From NCBI RefSeq assembly GCF_000702945.1, contig NZ_JNLE01000003.1, positions 4,325,501 to 4,389,500 of the forward strand: a stretch of 64,000 nt of DNA, given 5' to 3'. Below, in pieces: positions 8,268 through 16,018 of this stretch. Both the position numbers and the translations under genes were made by a program. Numbering within the stretch: the first letter of the stretch is position 1; every line of letters starts with the position of its first letter. Below the pieces are notes generated by a model, which was not told the DNA's origin, searched no databases, and worked only from the letters and a program-made list of their open reading frames with translations. This DNA is from Clostridium sp. KNHs205 (GTDB taxonomy: Bacteria > Bacillota > Clostridia > Lachnospirales > Lachnospiraceae).

Positions 8268-9721
8268 AGATTCTTCATTCCCTCGATTACTTTTTCAACA
8301 TATTTGTATACTCTGATAGTAGAGGATAAGCTTAATCTTTCTTTCGGTGTATGGATATCCCACATATCTGGCCCTAAGGATACCATATCTATGCCAGGAA
8401 TCTTCTCAGCAAAGAAACTGCACTCAAGACCGGCATGAATTGCCTCAAACTTAGGCGCTGATTTATATTCTTCCTCATAAACTTTGGCAAGATATTCTCT
8501 TAAAGCAGAATCTTTCTTATATTCCCATGCAGGATACTGGCTTCTGACATTATATTCACCGCCCAGGAATTCACAGATATAATTAAGTTTTTTATTCAGA
8601 AATTCTTTATAGCTGTTTACTGAACTGCGGACAGAGAAACAAATGATAGCTTTCTCTTCTTCCAGATGGAAAATTCCAAGGTTAAGTGAGCTTTCTACAA
8701 GACCCGGTATATCACTGCTCATTGTCTGCACACCATTGGGGGTATTTATCAACAGGAATAGCAGCTTTTCAAAGGAGGTAGGATGAAGTACTTTATATTT
8801 ATCTTCCTCTCCTCTCATATAACCTACTGTTAAATCCGGTTCGTTGGTCACATATTCATGTTTATATTTGCTTGCCAGTCCGTTAATAATATCCGTAAAT
8901 CTATCAAATTCATCTTCTTCTATGATAATCTCTGCTTTTGCATCTCTTGGAATGGCATTGTCTTTCAAGCCGCCGTTTAAATCAAACAGATAGAAGGTCA
9001 TAGCTTCTTTTAGTTCAAATAACAGCCTTGCCATTAATTTTGTTGCATTTACACGATTCTTATGAATCTCTGCTCCGGAATGACCGCCTTTTAATTCTGA
9101 TATGGTCAGGATTACTTTGAGCCCTTTTTCAGAGGTTCTTTTAAGAGGCAGCTCACAGGTAGCTGTTAGTCCTCCTGCTGAACTGGTAAGGAGATATCCC
9201 TCTTCCTCTGAATCAATGTTTAATAATAATTTTCCTTGTAAATCTGAAACATCAAGACCGATAGCTCCATCCATGCCTACTTCTTCATCTGTTGTTATAA
9301 TTGCTTCCAGTCTTGGATGCTGCAAGGTCTCATCATCAAACAGAGCAAGAATATAAGCAACTGCTATACCATCATCACCGCCTAATGTGGTTCTGTCAGC
9401 ATGAATGAAATCTCCATCTACAAAAAGTTCGATTCCTTCCTTTAAGAAATCATGGGTGCAATCATTGGTCTTCTCACATACCATATCCATATGTCCCTGT
9501 AATATAAGTGCAGGTGCATTCTCATAGCCGGGAGTAGCCTCTTTGATCAGTACTACATTTTCATACTCATCCTGGCGATAAGTATAACCTTTCGCTTTTG
9601 CATGCTCTACCAGATAATTGCTGATAGCAGTGTTGTACTTTGATCCTCTTGGGACTGCTGAAATTTCACTGAAGTAATGAAATACTTTTTTATAATCAAG
9701 CTTTTGTAATGTTTCGTTCAT
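8264..9721 (-). CDS. pepD: Aminoacyl-histidine dipeptidase (M20 family, PepD-like)
   Basis: A 485-aa zinc dipeptidase. Metal-binding and catalytic motifs run in order: LQGHMDMVCEK (His and Asp of the first metal), TTLGGDDGIAVAYILAL (bridging Asp), TTDEEVGMDGA (catalytic Glu and metal Glu), KGGHSGAEIHKNR in the lid domain, and the late HAGLECSFFAEK His. It is the usual length for the PepD/carnosinase-like clade. It hydrolyses Xaa-His and related dipeptides in the cytoplasm. AGAGAGG sits ahead of the ATG. A GC-rich hairpin (CCGCC...GGCGG) lies just upstream of the ribosome-binding site. It probably forms an operon with the ACT-PFL pair upstream and overlaps capA downstream. Confidence 0.9.
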   Translation of the reverse strand: MNETLQKLDYKKVFHYFSEISAVPRGSKYNTAISNYLVEHAKAKGYTYRQDEYENVVLIKEATPGYENAPALILQGHMDMVCEKTNDCTHDFLKEGIELFVDGDFIHADRTTLGGDDGIAVAYILALFDDETLQHPRLEAIITTDEEVGMDGAIGLDVSDLQGKLLLNIDSEEEGYLLTSSAGGLTATCELPLKRTSEKGLKVILTISELKGGHSGAEIHKNRVNATKLMARLLFELKEAMTFYLFDLNGGLKDNAIPRDAKAEIIIEEDEFDRFTDIINGLASKYKHEYVTNEPDLTVGYMRGEEDKYKVLHPTSFEKLLFLLINTPNGVQTMSSDIPGLVESSLNLGIFHLEEEKAIICFSVRSSVNSYKEFLNKKLNYICEFLGGEYNVRSQYPAWEYKKDSALREYLAKVYEEEYKSAPKFEAIHAGLECSFFAEKIPGIDMVSLGPDMWDIHTPKERLSLSSTIRVYKYVEKVIEGMKNL

Positions 9722-9804
9722 TTCTGCCTCTCTTTCCTCCGCCTTGCAGGGCGGTTTTAGATCCTTTTAATTTATATATAAAATCTATTCCTGTTTCTTA
9801 AGTA

Positions 9805-11169
9805 TTAATTCTTAAAGCTATGAATAGGTGCCGGTATTCTTCCGCCCCGGTTAATGAAATCTGCACAGCTGAAGTTATTAACCGGCATAACAGGCGCATA
9901 TCCTAATAGACCTCCGAATTCCACCATTTCTCCTACCCCTTTGCCAATAACCGGTATAAGTCTGACTGCGGTGGTCTTCTGATTGATCATTCCTATTGCC
10001 ATTTCATCTGCAATGATACCGGATATTGTTGTTGCTTTCGTATCACCAGGTATTGCTACCATATCCAGACCAACGGAGCAGACGCAAGTCATAGCTTCCA
10101 GTTTCTCAAGAGTTAGTGCACCTAATTCTACTGCCTCGATCATTCCTCTGTCTTCACTTACCGGAATAAAAGCACCGCTTAAACCTCCCACATAAGAGGA
10201 CGCCATTACACCGCCTTTTTTAACCTGGTCGTTTAACAAAGCAAGAGCTGCTGTAGTTCCGGGTGCTCCTGCCTGTTCAAGTCCCATTTCCTGAAAGATT
10301 TCAGCGATACTGTCACCAACAGCTGGTGTAGGTGCCAGGGATAAGTCAATTATGCCGAAAGGAATATTTAATCTTTTGGAGGCTTCCTGTGCAACCAGCT
10401 GACCTACTCTGGTTATTTTAAAAGCAGTGGTCTTAACTGTTTCACACAGTGTTCCAAAATCAGCGCCTCTAACACGGCTTAATGCGTTCTTAACAACTCC
10501 CGGTCCGCTTACACCTACGTTTATTATGGCATCACCTTCCGTTACACCATGAAAAGCACCTGCCATAAAAGGGTTATCATCCGGTGCATTACAGAATATA
10601 ACCAGCTTTGCACAACCAATGGAATCTCTTTCTTTGGTATATTCAGCTGTTTCTAAGATAATTTCACCTAAAAGCTTCACTGCATCCATATCGATTCCGG
10701 TTTTGGTGGAACCAACATTAACAGAAGAGCAAACCCTTTCAGTTTCAGCCAGGGCCTGAGGAATGGATTCTATGAGATTACGGTCACCAGTGGACATTCC
10801 TTTTGACACCAGTGCTGAATAACCACCGATAAAATTAACTCCGACTGCAGTAGCGGCACGATCCAGGGTCTTTGCAATGGTTACATAATCCCCGGGGTTC
10901 TTGCAGGCGCTGCTGCCTACCAAAGCAATGGGAGTTACTGATATTCTCTTATTTACAATAGGAATACCAAATTCTCTCTCTATTGCTTTACCGGTAGCTA
11001 CCAGATCCTTTGCCACAGTTGTTATTTTATCATAGATTTTCTGATTTAATACCTCCAGATTATTATCAGCACAATCCAACAGGCTTATACCCAGGGTTAT
11101 GGTTCTGACATCCAGATTCTCCTGCTCTATCATTTTATTGGTTTCAATAACCTCGTTTATATCGATCAT
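9805..11169 (-). CDS. PFL family protein (UPF0210)
   Basis: A 454-aa member of the UPF0210/PFL family, which has a fold related to pyruvate-formate lyase but no established reaction. Conserved stretches include [68 protein letters not shown] and [17 protein letters not shown] sequence ([18 protein letters not shown]). The start is set at 11169 ([12 protein letters not shown]) because AGGAAG lies 8 nt upstream; the upstream in-frame region has unusual composition. It follows the ACT-domain gene, the pairing seen throughout Firmicutes and archaea, suggesting that one small regulator and one enzyme work together. The molecular function is unknown. Confidence 0.85.
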   Translation of the reverse strand: MIDINEVIETNKMIEQENLDVRTITLGISLLDCADNNLEVLNQKIYDKITTVAKDLVATGKAIEREFGIPIVNKRISVTPIALVGSSACKNPGDYVTIAKTLDRAATAVGVNFIGGYSALVSKGMSTGDRNLIESIPQALAETERVCSSVNVGSTKTGIDMDAVKLLGEIILETAEYTKERDSIGCAKLVIFCNAPDDNPFMAGAFHGVTEGDAIINVGVSGPGVVKNALSRVRGADFGTLCETVKTTAFKITRVGQLVAQEASKRLNIPFGIIDLSLAPTPAVGDSIAEIFQEMGLEQAGAPGTTAALALLNDQVKKGGVMASSYVGGLSGAFIPVSEDRGMIEAVELGALTLEKLEAMTCVCSVGLDMVAIPGDTKATTISGIIADEMAIGMINQKTTAVRLIPVIGKGVGEMVEFGGLLGYAPVMPVNNFSCADFINRGGRIPAPIHSFKN

Positions 11170-11347
11170 AATTTTTCTTCCTGCCGCAGGCTGTCTGCAG
11201 CATTGCCACTTGTTATGAGGTTGAAAAAATCGGTTTGCGGCATCCTTTCTTGGCAATTATTTTCTTTCAACCATAAGGTGCGTACTGCCAGTCCCATTTA
11301 AAAACTCCGACCAGCCAGGCACAGCATGTTTTGCATCTTGTATCAAC

Positions 11348-11620
11348 TTACAGTCTGTGCATCATGTTGAAGATATCTTCATGCTGCGCTTTGATGACAA
11401 CACCGATTTCCTGCCCCAATTCCTCTAGTTCTGTGGCTATTATATCAAAGCTTTTAGTTGCTTCATTCGCGTCCACTATCATCATCATATTAAAATAACC
11501 CTGAACGATTGTCTGGGAAATATCCATTATATTGATTTTATTTCCTGCGAGATAAGTACAAACTTTTGCAATAATTCCAACTTGGTCTTTTCCTACAACA
11601 GATATAATTGTCTTCTTCAT
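11348..11620 (-). CDS. ACT-domain protein (UPF0237)
   Basis: A 90-aa protein made of a single ACT-type regulatory domain followed by a short helix: KKTIISVVGKDQVGIIAKVC, MDISQTIVQGYFNMMMIVDA, and an ending in EDIFNMMHRL. ACT domains bind amino acids; the ligand is unknown. It is paired with the PFL gene. The start at 11620 is chosen because GGGAG lies 5 nt upstream. That GGGAG is part of the recurrent hairpin-AGATGGGAG element (11626-11650), so translation initiation may be structurally controlled. The ATG at 11632 lies inside the element and is less likely. Confidence 0.88.
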   Translation of the reverse strand: MKKTIISVVGKDQVGIIAKVCTYLAGNKINIMDISQTIVQGYFNMMMIVDANEATKSFDIIATELEELGQEIGVVIKAQHEDIFNMMHRL

Positions 11621-11625
11621 ATTAG

Positions 11626-11650
11626 CTCCCATCTGTGTGCTTTAGCACAC
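11626..11650 (-). promoter_or_regulatory. Leader hairpin (UAAA loop) plus AGATGGGAG, copy 1
   Basis: On the minus strand, a perfect 6-bp stem GTGTGC/GCACAC closed by TAAA (11635-11650) is followed directly by AGATGGGAG, whose GGGAG is the Shine-Dalgarno of the ACT gene. Similar elements occur at 29175-29200, 34142-34166 and 46012-46030. Confidence 0.6.
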
Positions 11651-11855
11651 CTTAAAATCAAAACTGTTGAAATATCCCATTAGTACACCAATTGCACTTC
11701 ATATAATCAGGACATTGAATATCTTTAGGTGCATATGCACACTGATAATCTCATATTTTCGGATATTTATGCTTAACAAATGAAAATAATACTATAATAT
11801 ATATTCCTTAACATCACCGGCAGATATTTAAACCGGCAAGGCAATACTTATACCT

Positions 11856-12665
11856 CTAACCGGTGCAGAGCATTTCTGAGGGAATATCCCTTTTTGCTAC
11901 GCTTAAAAGTGAATCCGTCTTTAATGTCAATGCCGTATCTGCTATTGCTTTATTTAATTCAATTCTAACGGTCTCATAAGCCAGATCTTCAAAATTATTC
12001 TCTTTGCTTAAATGGGCAAGGGTAATATATTTGATTTTCTCATGTAATATTCTAGCCAGAAGCCTTCCGGAATTCTCATTGGAAAGATGCCCTCTGTTGC
12101 CTAATATTCTCTGTTTTAAATGATAAGGATATGCACCTGCTAAAAGCATATTTTCATCATGATTGGCTTCCATAAGAAGTATTTCAGAACCGGAAAGCCT
12201 TGAGACGATATAATCATCATATACTCCAAGGTCCGTAGCCATACCTATCTTATGTCCCTCTGACGTAAAGGTATAGCACACCGGATTAACGGCATCGTGA
12301 GAAGTTGCAAAAGGTTCCACATATATATCATTTATATAAAAACCTTCATCCGGTAAAACAGGACGCAGCAATTCTGCCGGAATCTCTCCCATACTCTTAA
12401 TACGGCAGATTGCCTGCAGCGTCTCTTTTGTCCCATAAATCGGTGTGTGATATCGTCTTGCCATAACACCGATGCCTTGAATATGATCCGAATGTTCATG
12501 GGTTACTAATATCCCCTCTAAGTCAGCCGGTTTGATTTCTATACAGTTTAAGCCGTATTCAATTCTCTTTCCGCTGATACCTGCATCTACTAAGATATTG
12601 GCATGACCGCTGCCAACGTAGGTACAATTTCCGCTGCTGCCGCTTGATAAACTGCATAACTTCAT
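11856..12665 (-). CDS. MBL-fold metallo-hydrolase, YycJ/WalJ-like
   Basis: A 269-aa metallo-beta-lactamase-fold protein. It opens CSLSSGSSGNCTYVGSG, the hallmark of the YycJ/WalJ group, and carries the metal motif THEHSDHIQGIG (HxHxDH). Further ligands are in FATSHDAVNP, MATDLGVYDD and ITLAHLSKENN. YycJ/WalJ homologues are 5' exonuclease-like enzymes linked to DNA repair and, in Bacilli, to the walRK locus. No two-component genes are adjacent here. GGAG precedes the ATG at 6 nt. It is preceded by a 246-bp intergenic region and followed by the ACT-PFL genes. Confidence 0.85.
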   Translation of the reverse strand: MKLCSLSSGSSGNCTYVGSGHANILVDAGISGKRIEYGLNCIEIKPADLEGILVTHEHSDHIQGIGVMARRYHTPIYGTKETLQAICRIKSMGEIPAELLRPVLPDEGFYINDIYVEPFATSHDAVNPVCYTFTSEGHKIGMATDLGVYDDYIVSRLSGSEILLMEANHDENMLLAGAYPYHLKQRILGNRGHLSNENSGRLLARILHEKIKYITLAHLSKENNFEDLAYETVRIELNKAIADTALTLKTDSLLSVAKRDIPSEMLCTG

Positions 12666-12911
12666 AATTTACTCCATTCTGTCCCACAGGCTTTATTCGG
12701 AAATAGAAGGAATCGCTTTGTGGCATTTATAACTTTTTTTCTATATAAGTTTAGTTTTTACCATTTATGCATTTTTCTACAGTTTTCACCGTAAATAATG
12801 TATAATATCTCATTACAATTAAATTTTCTGCATAATTAGTCTATCATTATCACGATTATTAACTTTAGCTCATGAAAAGTATCCCTTATTCTAACCGGTT
12901 TGTCAATAAAT
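12666..12911. other. Intergenic region between the FtsA-like and MBL genes
   Basis: 246 bp of very AT-rich DNA. On the minus strand there are several TATTAT/TATACA-like boxes about 80-120 bp before the MBL start, but no -35/-10 pair good enough to call. There is no terminator-like hairpin with a U-run and no small ORF with a ribosome-binding site. Confidence 0.5.
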
Positions 12912-15287
12912 TTATTTCATCCAGTAAAGTTCTACAATATCCTTATCTTTAAGAGGTGCAGTAAATTCTGTTTTTTCTCCGTTTAAGGTAATGACCAGTT
13001 CTGAGCCACCTGCCTTTGATAAATCAAAAGCATAGAAATCTAAAATATCAACAAAGATATACTGCTTTTTGCCGGAGAGCTTAAGTGGTTCTTTATTAAC
13101 AATTATATAAATAACGTCCTCTGAAGTATTAACCTTGCTGTTTTCGCCAACCTTAAAAAGTTCCTTTTCTTTATCTGCAGTGGTACTAACTTTGTTGTCA
13201 GGCGTTTCTAAACTGGGAGCTGTTTTTAGGCTTGTAGCTGCTTTCAGTCCTGCGGCTGCTTCCAGGCTTGTGGCTGTTTCCAGTCCTGCGGCTGCTTCCA
13301 GTCCTGCGACTGTTTCCAGGCTTGTGGCTGCTTCCAGTCCTGCGACTGCTTCCAGTCCTGCGACTGTTTCCAGGCTTGTGGCTGTTTCTAATCCGGCAGC
13401 TGTTTTTAAGCTGGCAGCTGTTTTCAAGCTGCTATCATCCCAGTCGTCAAAATCTTCATCAATATCAGTACTACCGGTATCTTTATTAAAAAACTCTGCT
13501 TCCAGTCTGTCTGCAGCTCTTTTCGCTTCCAGGGAATCATAAATCTCACACCGGATAGAAAAATTCTCATAGATCTTTTCATCTTCACCAGCAGGCATAT
13601 TATTGATATAGATGGTACCGGTATACTCGATATCCATAAATTTAAGTACCTGATTCAAGGTATAGTAATTAAGGATTTCAACCGCATCCCCTTCTTTTAT
13701 CTCATAGAACTCCGTAACGAGTTCTTTATTAACCTCTGCGAATTTAGGGCATATAATCCTGGTGCCGTTAAAGGTAAAAGTAATACTGCTTTTATATTCA
13801 GGTAATTCACCAACGATAACTTTGGCATCCTCGCCAACGGTAGATTCTGTGATTTCTATCAGATCATTCTGTTCTATCGTATTGCTTAAGCCTGCTAGTT
13901 CTCCATTAAGCTTGATCTGAGCCGCTTCCCCCAGTTCTCCTCTGGCCATACGCTTATTACCGTTTAATGTATAATTAACAGCTTTTCCCCTCCTGGGAAA
14001 GAGGTTCTCATTTGGCAATCCAATCTGCATTGCCGCATCTGCAACTGTCAGTTTGCTGTTATCGTAAAGTTTGACTCTGTCGCCGTTAACCTGAACAAAT
14101 ATAAAATTATTTCTCTGATCATAAAAATTAAGGCATATACCCACTGGTGTAACCAGCAGCGGATCTTTCTTAATGTTTTCCTGCAGAAACGTTACTTCAC
14201 CCAGTACTTCTTCTCCTCGAAGTGCCACTCTGTCTTTGTTAAGCTCCAGCTTTTCTGCCAGGGTTTGTGTAAATCCAGGAACCTTTCCGCCGCCGCCAAC
14301 CAAAAAGACTGCACTGACCGGTTTTCCTCCATTAAGCTCTACAATCTTCTCGGCAATGCAGCCAGCCATGCTGTTTATAACCGGTTTTAAGGTTTCTATT
14401 ACCTCTTCAGTGGTTAGCTTATGGGAAATACCCATGATATCCTTATATGTAACCTTTTTTTTCTTCAGACAGGAAAGCTTTATGGTTTCAGCAGTTTTAA
14501 AATCCACAAGATATTCTTTGACAACTGCCTCCGTAATCTCATCTCCTGCTCTTGGAATCATGCCATAAGCTATGATACTTCCATCTCTGGTTATGGAAAT
14601 ATCAGAGGTTCCCGCTCCAATGTCTATCATTGCTATATTTAATAACCGGAATTTTTCCGGAATGGCAACATTAATAGCCGCTATAGGCTCTAAGGTTAAG
14701 TTCGCTACATATAAACCGGCCTTTTCAACTGCTGAGTACAAACTGTCTATTACTTCATCAGGAAGAAAGGTTGCTATCAGATTTGTACCAATTCGGTTGG
14801 CTTTATGCCCCTCCAGTTTTCCGATTGTATAACCGTTTAAGTAATACTGGATTACTGAATAACCGACACAGTAGAAATGGATTTTTTCCTCCTTCATCTC
14901 CTGGCGCAAGGTATCATAAGCCTTCTCTACACCAATCAGATCCAGAGAATGTATGTGTTCTTCCTTCACTATGGTTTCGGCAGAGAATTCATATTCTGCA
15001 GAAACAGTTACAGTCTTTAGCACACGTCCGGCCGCAGCGATGCAGACATCCGTAAGACGCCTGCCTATCTGTCCTTCAAGTTCCTGTTTCACTTCTTCAA
15101 TGGTTTCTGCAACTTTATTTATATCATGAATCTGCCCGTCTAACATGGCCCTGGTTTCGTGCTCTTTGACACATTGAGCTACAACTATAAATTGCTCCGC
15201 ATCCTTATAACCCACCGTTCCCACAATACTTCTGGTTCCGATATCCAATCCAAACACCAAATGCTCCGGGTATCTTTTGTTTACCAT
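12912..15287 (-). CDS. Large FtsA/PilM-like actin-fold protein with a repetitive linker
   Basis: A 791-aa protein. Residues 1-390 form an FtsA/PilM-type actin ATPase fold: GLDIGTRSIVGTVG (phosphate 1), the SHS2-like insert (about 80-200), IDIGAGTSDISITRDG (phosphate 2) and VFLVGGGGKVPGF (adenosine). About 390-600 is an extra region with repeated small beta-domains (for example VQVNGDRVKLYDNSKL, YTLNGNKRMARG). Residues about 617-695 are a low-complexity tract of some thirteen hexapeptides of the form [SG]L[EK][TA][AV][AT]. A final beta-domain (about 710-791) ends ELYWMK. It is roughly twice the length of canonical FtsA and there is no ftsZ nearby, so it is probably a clade-specific paralogue rather than the divisome FtsA. 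GGAGG precedes the ATG. Confidence 0.75.
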   Translation of the reverse strand: MVNKRYPEHLVFGLDIGTRSIVGTVGYKDAEQFIVVAQCVKEHETRAMLDGQIHDINKVAETIEEVKQELEGQIGRRLTDVCIAAAGRVLKTVTVSAEYEFSAETIVKEEHIHSLDLIGVEKAYDTLRQEMKEEKIHFYCVGYSVIQYYLNGYTIGKLEGHKANRIGTNLIATFLPDEVIDSLYSAVEKAGLYVANLTLEPIAAINVAIPEKFRLLNIAMIDIGAGTSDISITRDGSIIAYGMIPRAGDEITEAVVKEYLVDFKTAETIKLSCLKKKKVTYKDIMGISHKLTTEEVIETLKPVINSMAGCIAEKIVELNGGKPVSAVFLVGGGGKVPGFTQTLAEKLELNKDRVALRGEEVLGEVTFLQENIKKDPLLVTPVGICLNFYDQRNNFIFVQVNGDRVKLYDNSKLTVADAAMQIGLPNENLFPRRGKAVNYTLNGNKRMARGELGEAAQIKLNGELAGLSNTIEQNDLIEITESTVGEDAKVIVGELPEYKSSITFTFNGTRIICPKFAEVNKELVTEFYEIKEGDAVEILNYYTLNQVLKFMDIEYTGTIYINNMPAGEDEKIYENFSIRCEIYDSLEAKRAADRLEAEFFNKDTGSTDIDEDFDDWDDSSLKTAASLKTAAGLETATSLETVAGLEAVAGLEAATSLETVAGLEAAAGLETATSLEAAAGLKAATSLKTAPSLETPDNKVSTTADKEKELFKVGENSKVNTSEDVIYIIVNKEPLKLSGKKQYIFVDILDFYAFDLSKAGGSELVITLNGEKTEFTAPLKDKDIVELYWMK
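13205..13430 (-). repeat. 18-bp in-frame tandem repeat tract (about 13 hexapeptides)
   Basis: Imperfect 18-bp units (plus strand forms such as aggcttgtggctgtttcc and agtcctgcggctgcttcc) run head to tail within the FtsA-like gene. They encode an alternating SLETAT/GLEAAA-type linker. Two unit variants alternate, and some blocks are nearly identical, so slippage and length variation between strains are expected. The period is a multiple of three, so the frame is kept. Confidence 0.85.
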
Positions 15288-15391
15288 TCTTAGTGTCCTC
15301 CGTAAGGTAGATACTTACTTCCTGTATGATACAACTATTAATAAATCCTGTTGAGTCTTTTAACGGTACCGCCTTCTCTGTTTACCGGCTT

Positions 15392-16018
15392 TTATACCAG
15401 GTTTTCTTCTTTCAGCAGCTTCTCTATCTGAAGTTTTAACTCATCAATACTGCCATTGTTATAAAGTACATGGGTACTGTTTTTTATATATTCATCCTCT
15501 GAAAACTGATTGGCTAATATTTTCTCAAATTTTTCCGGTGTAAAATTCCTGGAATGAATCAACCGCTCCTGCCTGATGTTTTTATCTGCTGTAACATACC
15601 AGATGTAATCAGAAAAATCCTTCAGTCCGGCTTCTCTTGGTAAAGCAGTTTCTACACAGATAACAGAATATAATTTTTCAGTTCTTTCTTTTTCTGTCTT
15701 TATCAGATTTCTGACATAGTCCATAACATAGGGATGTGAAAAGGAGTTGAGGATTTTAAGTTTCTCAGCATTCTGATAAACTTCTTTGCCAAGCTTCTCT
15801 CTGTCTATTTGCCCCTTCTCATTTAGGATACCTTCCCCGAAATAATCCTTAACCAGCTGGTAGGATATCCCGCCTACTTCCATAAAGTCATGGGCAATCC
15901 GGTCGGTATTTAAAAGAAACGCTCCATAGGACCCGGCCAAGATCTTTGCAGCTTCTGATTTACCGCTTCCGATACCGCCGGTAAGTCCGATTACCTTAAG
16001 GCCGTTATTTTGCTTCAT
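15392..16018 (-). CDS. coaE: Dephospho-CoA kinase
   Basis: A 208-aa P-loop kinase that phosphorylates dephospho-CoA in the last step of coenzyme A synthesis. The Walker A is GLTGGIGSGKS near the N terminus, followed by NTDRIAHDFM (substrate region), SHPYVMDYV and VICVETALPREAGL, and the lid DKNIRQERLIHSRNFTPEKF. The start at 16018 (MKQNNGLKVIG) has AAGGAAG 8 nt upstream; ATGs at 16036 and 16042 are alternatives. It overlaps the 3' end of polA by 14 bp, the classical polA-coaE pairing of Firmicutes, so translational coupling is likely. Confidence 0.93.
   Translation of the reverse strand: MKQNNGLKVIGLTGGIGSGKSEAAKILAGSYGAFLLNTDRIAHDFMEVGGISYQLVKDYFGEGILNEKGQIDREKLGKEVYQNAEKLKILNSFSHPYVMDYVRNLIKTEKERTEKLYSVICVETALPREAGLKDFSDYIWYVTADKNIRQERLIHSRNFTPEKFEKILANQFSEDEYIKNSTHVLYNNGSIDELKLQIEKLLKEENLV

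Noticed and set aside
13205..13430. Regular repeats considered as a CRISPR array
   Set aside because: Units are 18 bp, contiguous, in frame and without spacers; no cas genes are present.
13135..13542. 135-aa plus-strand ORF rich in Ala, Ser and Val
   Set aside because: It is the shadow of the 18-bp repeat tract of the FtsA-like gene; the low-complexity repeat keeps other frames open.
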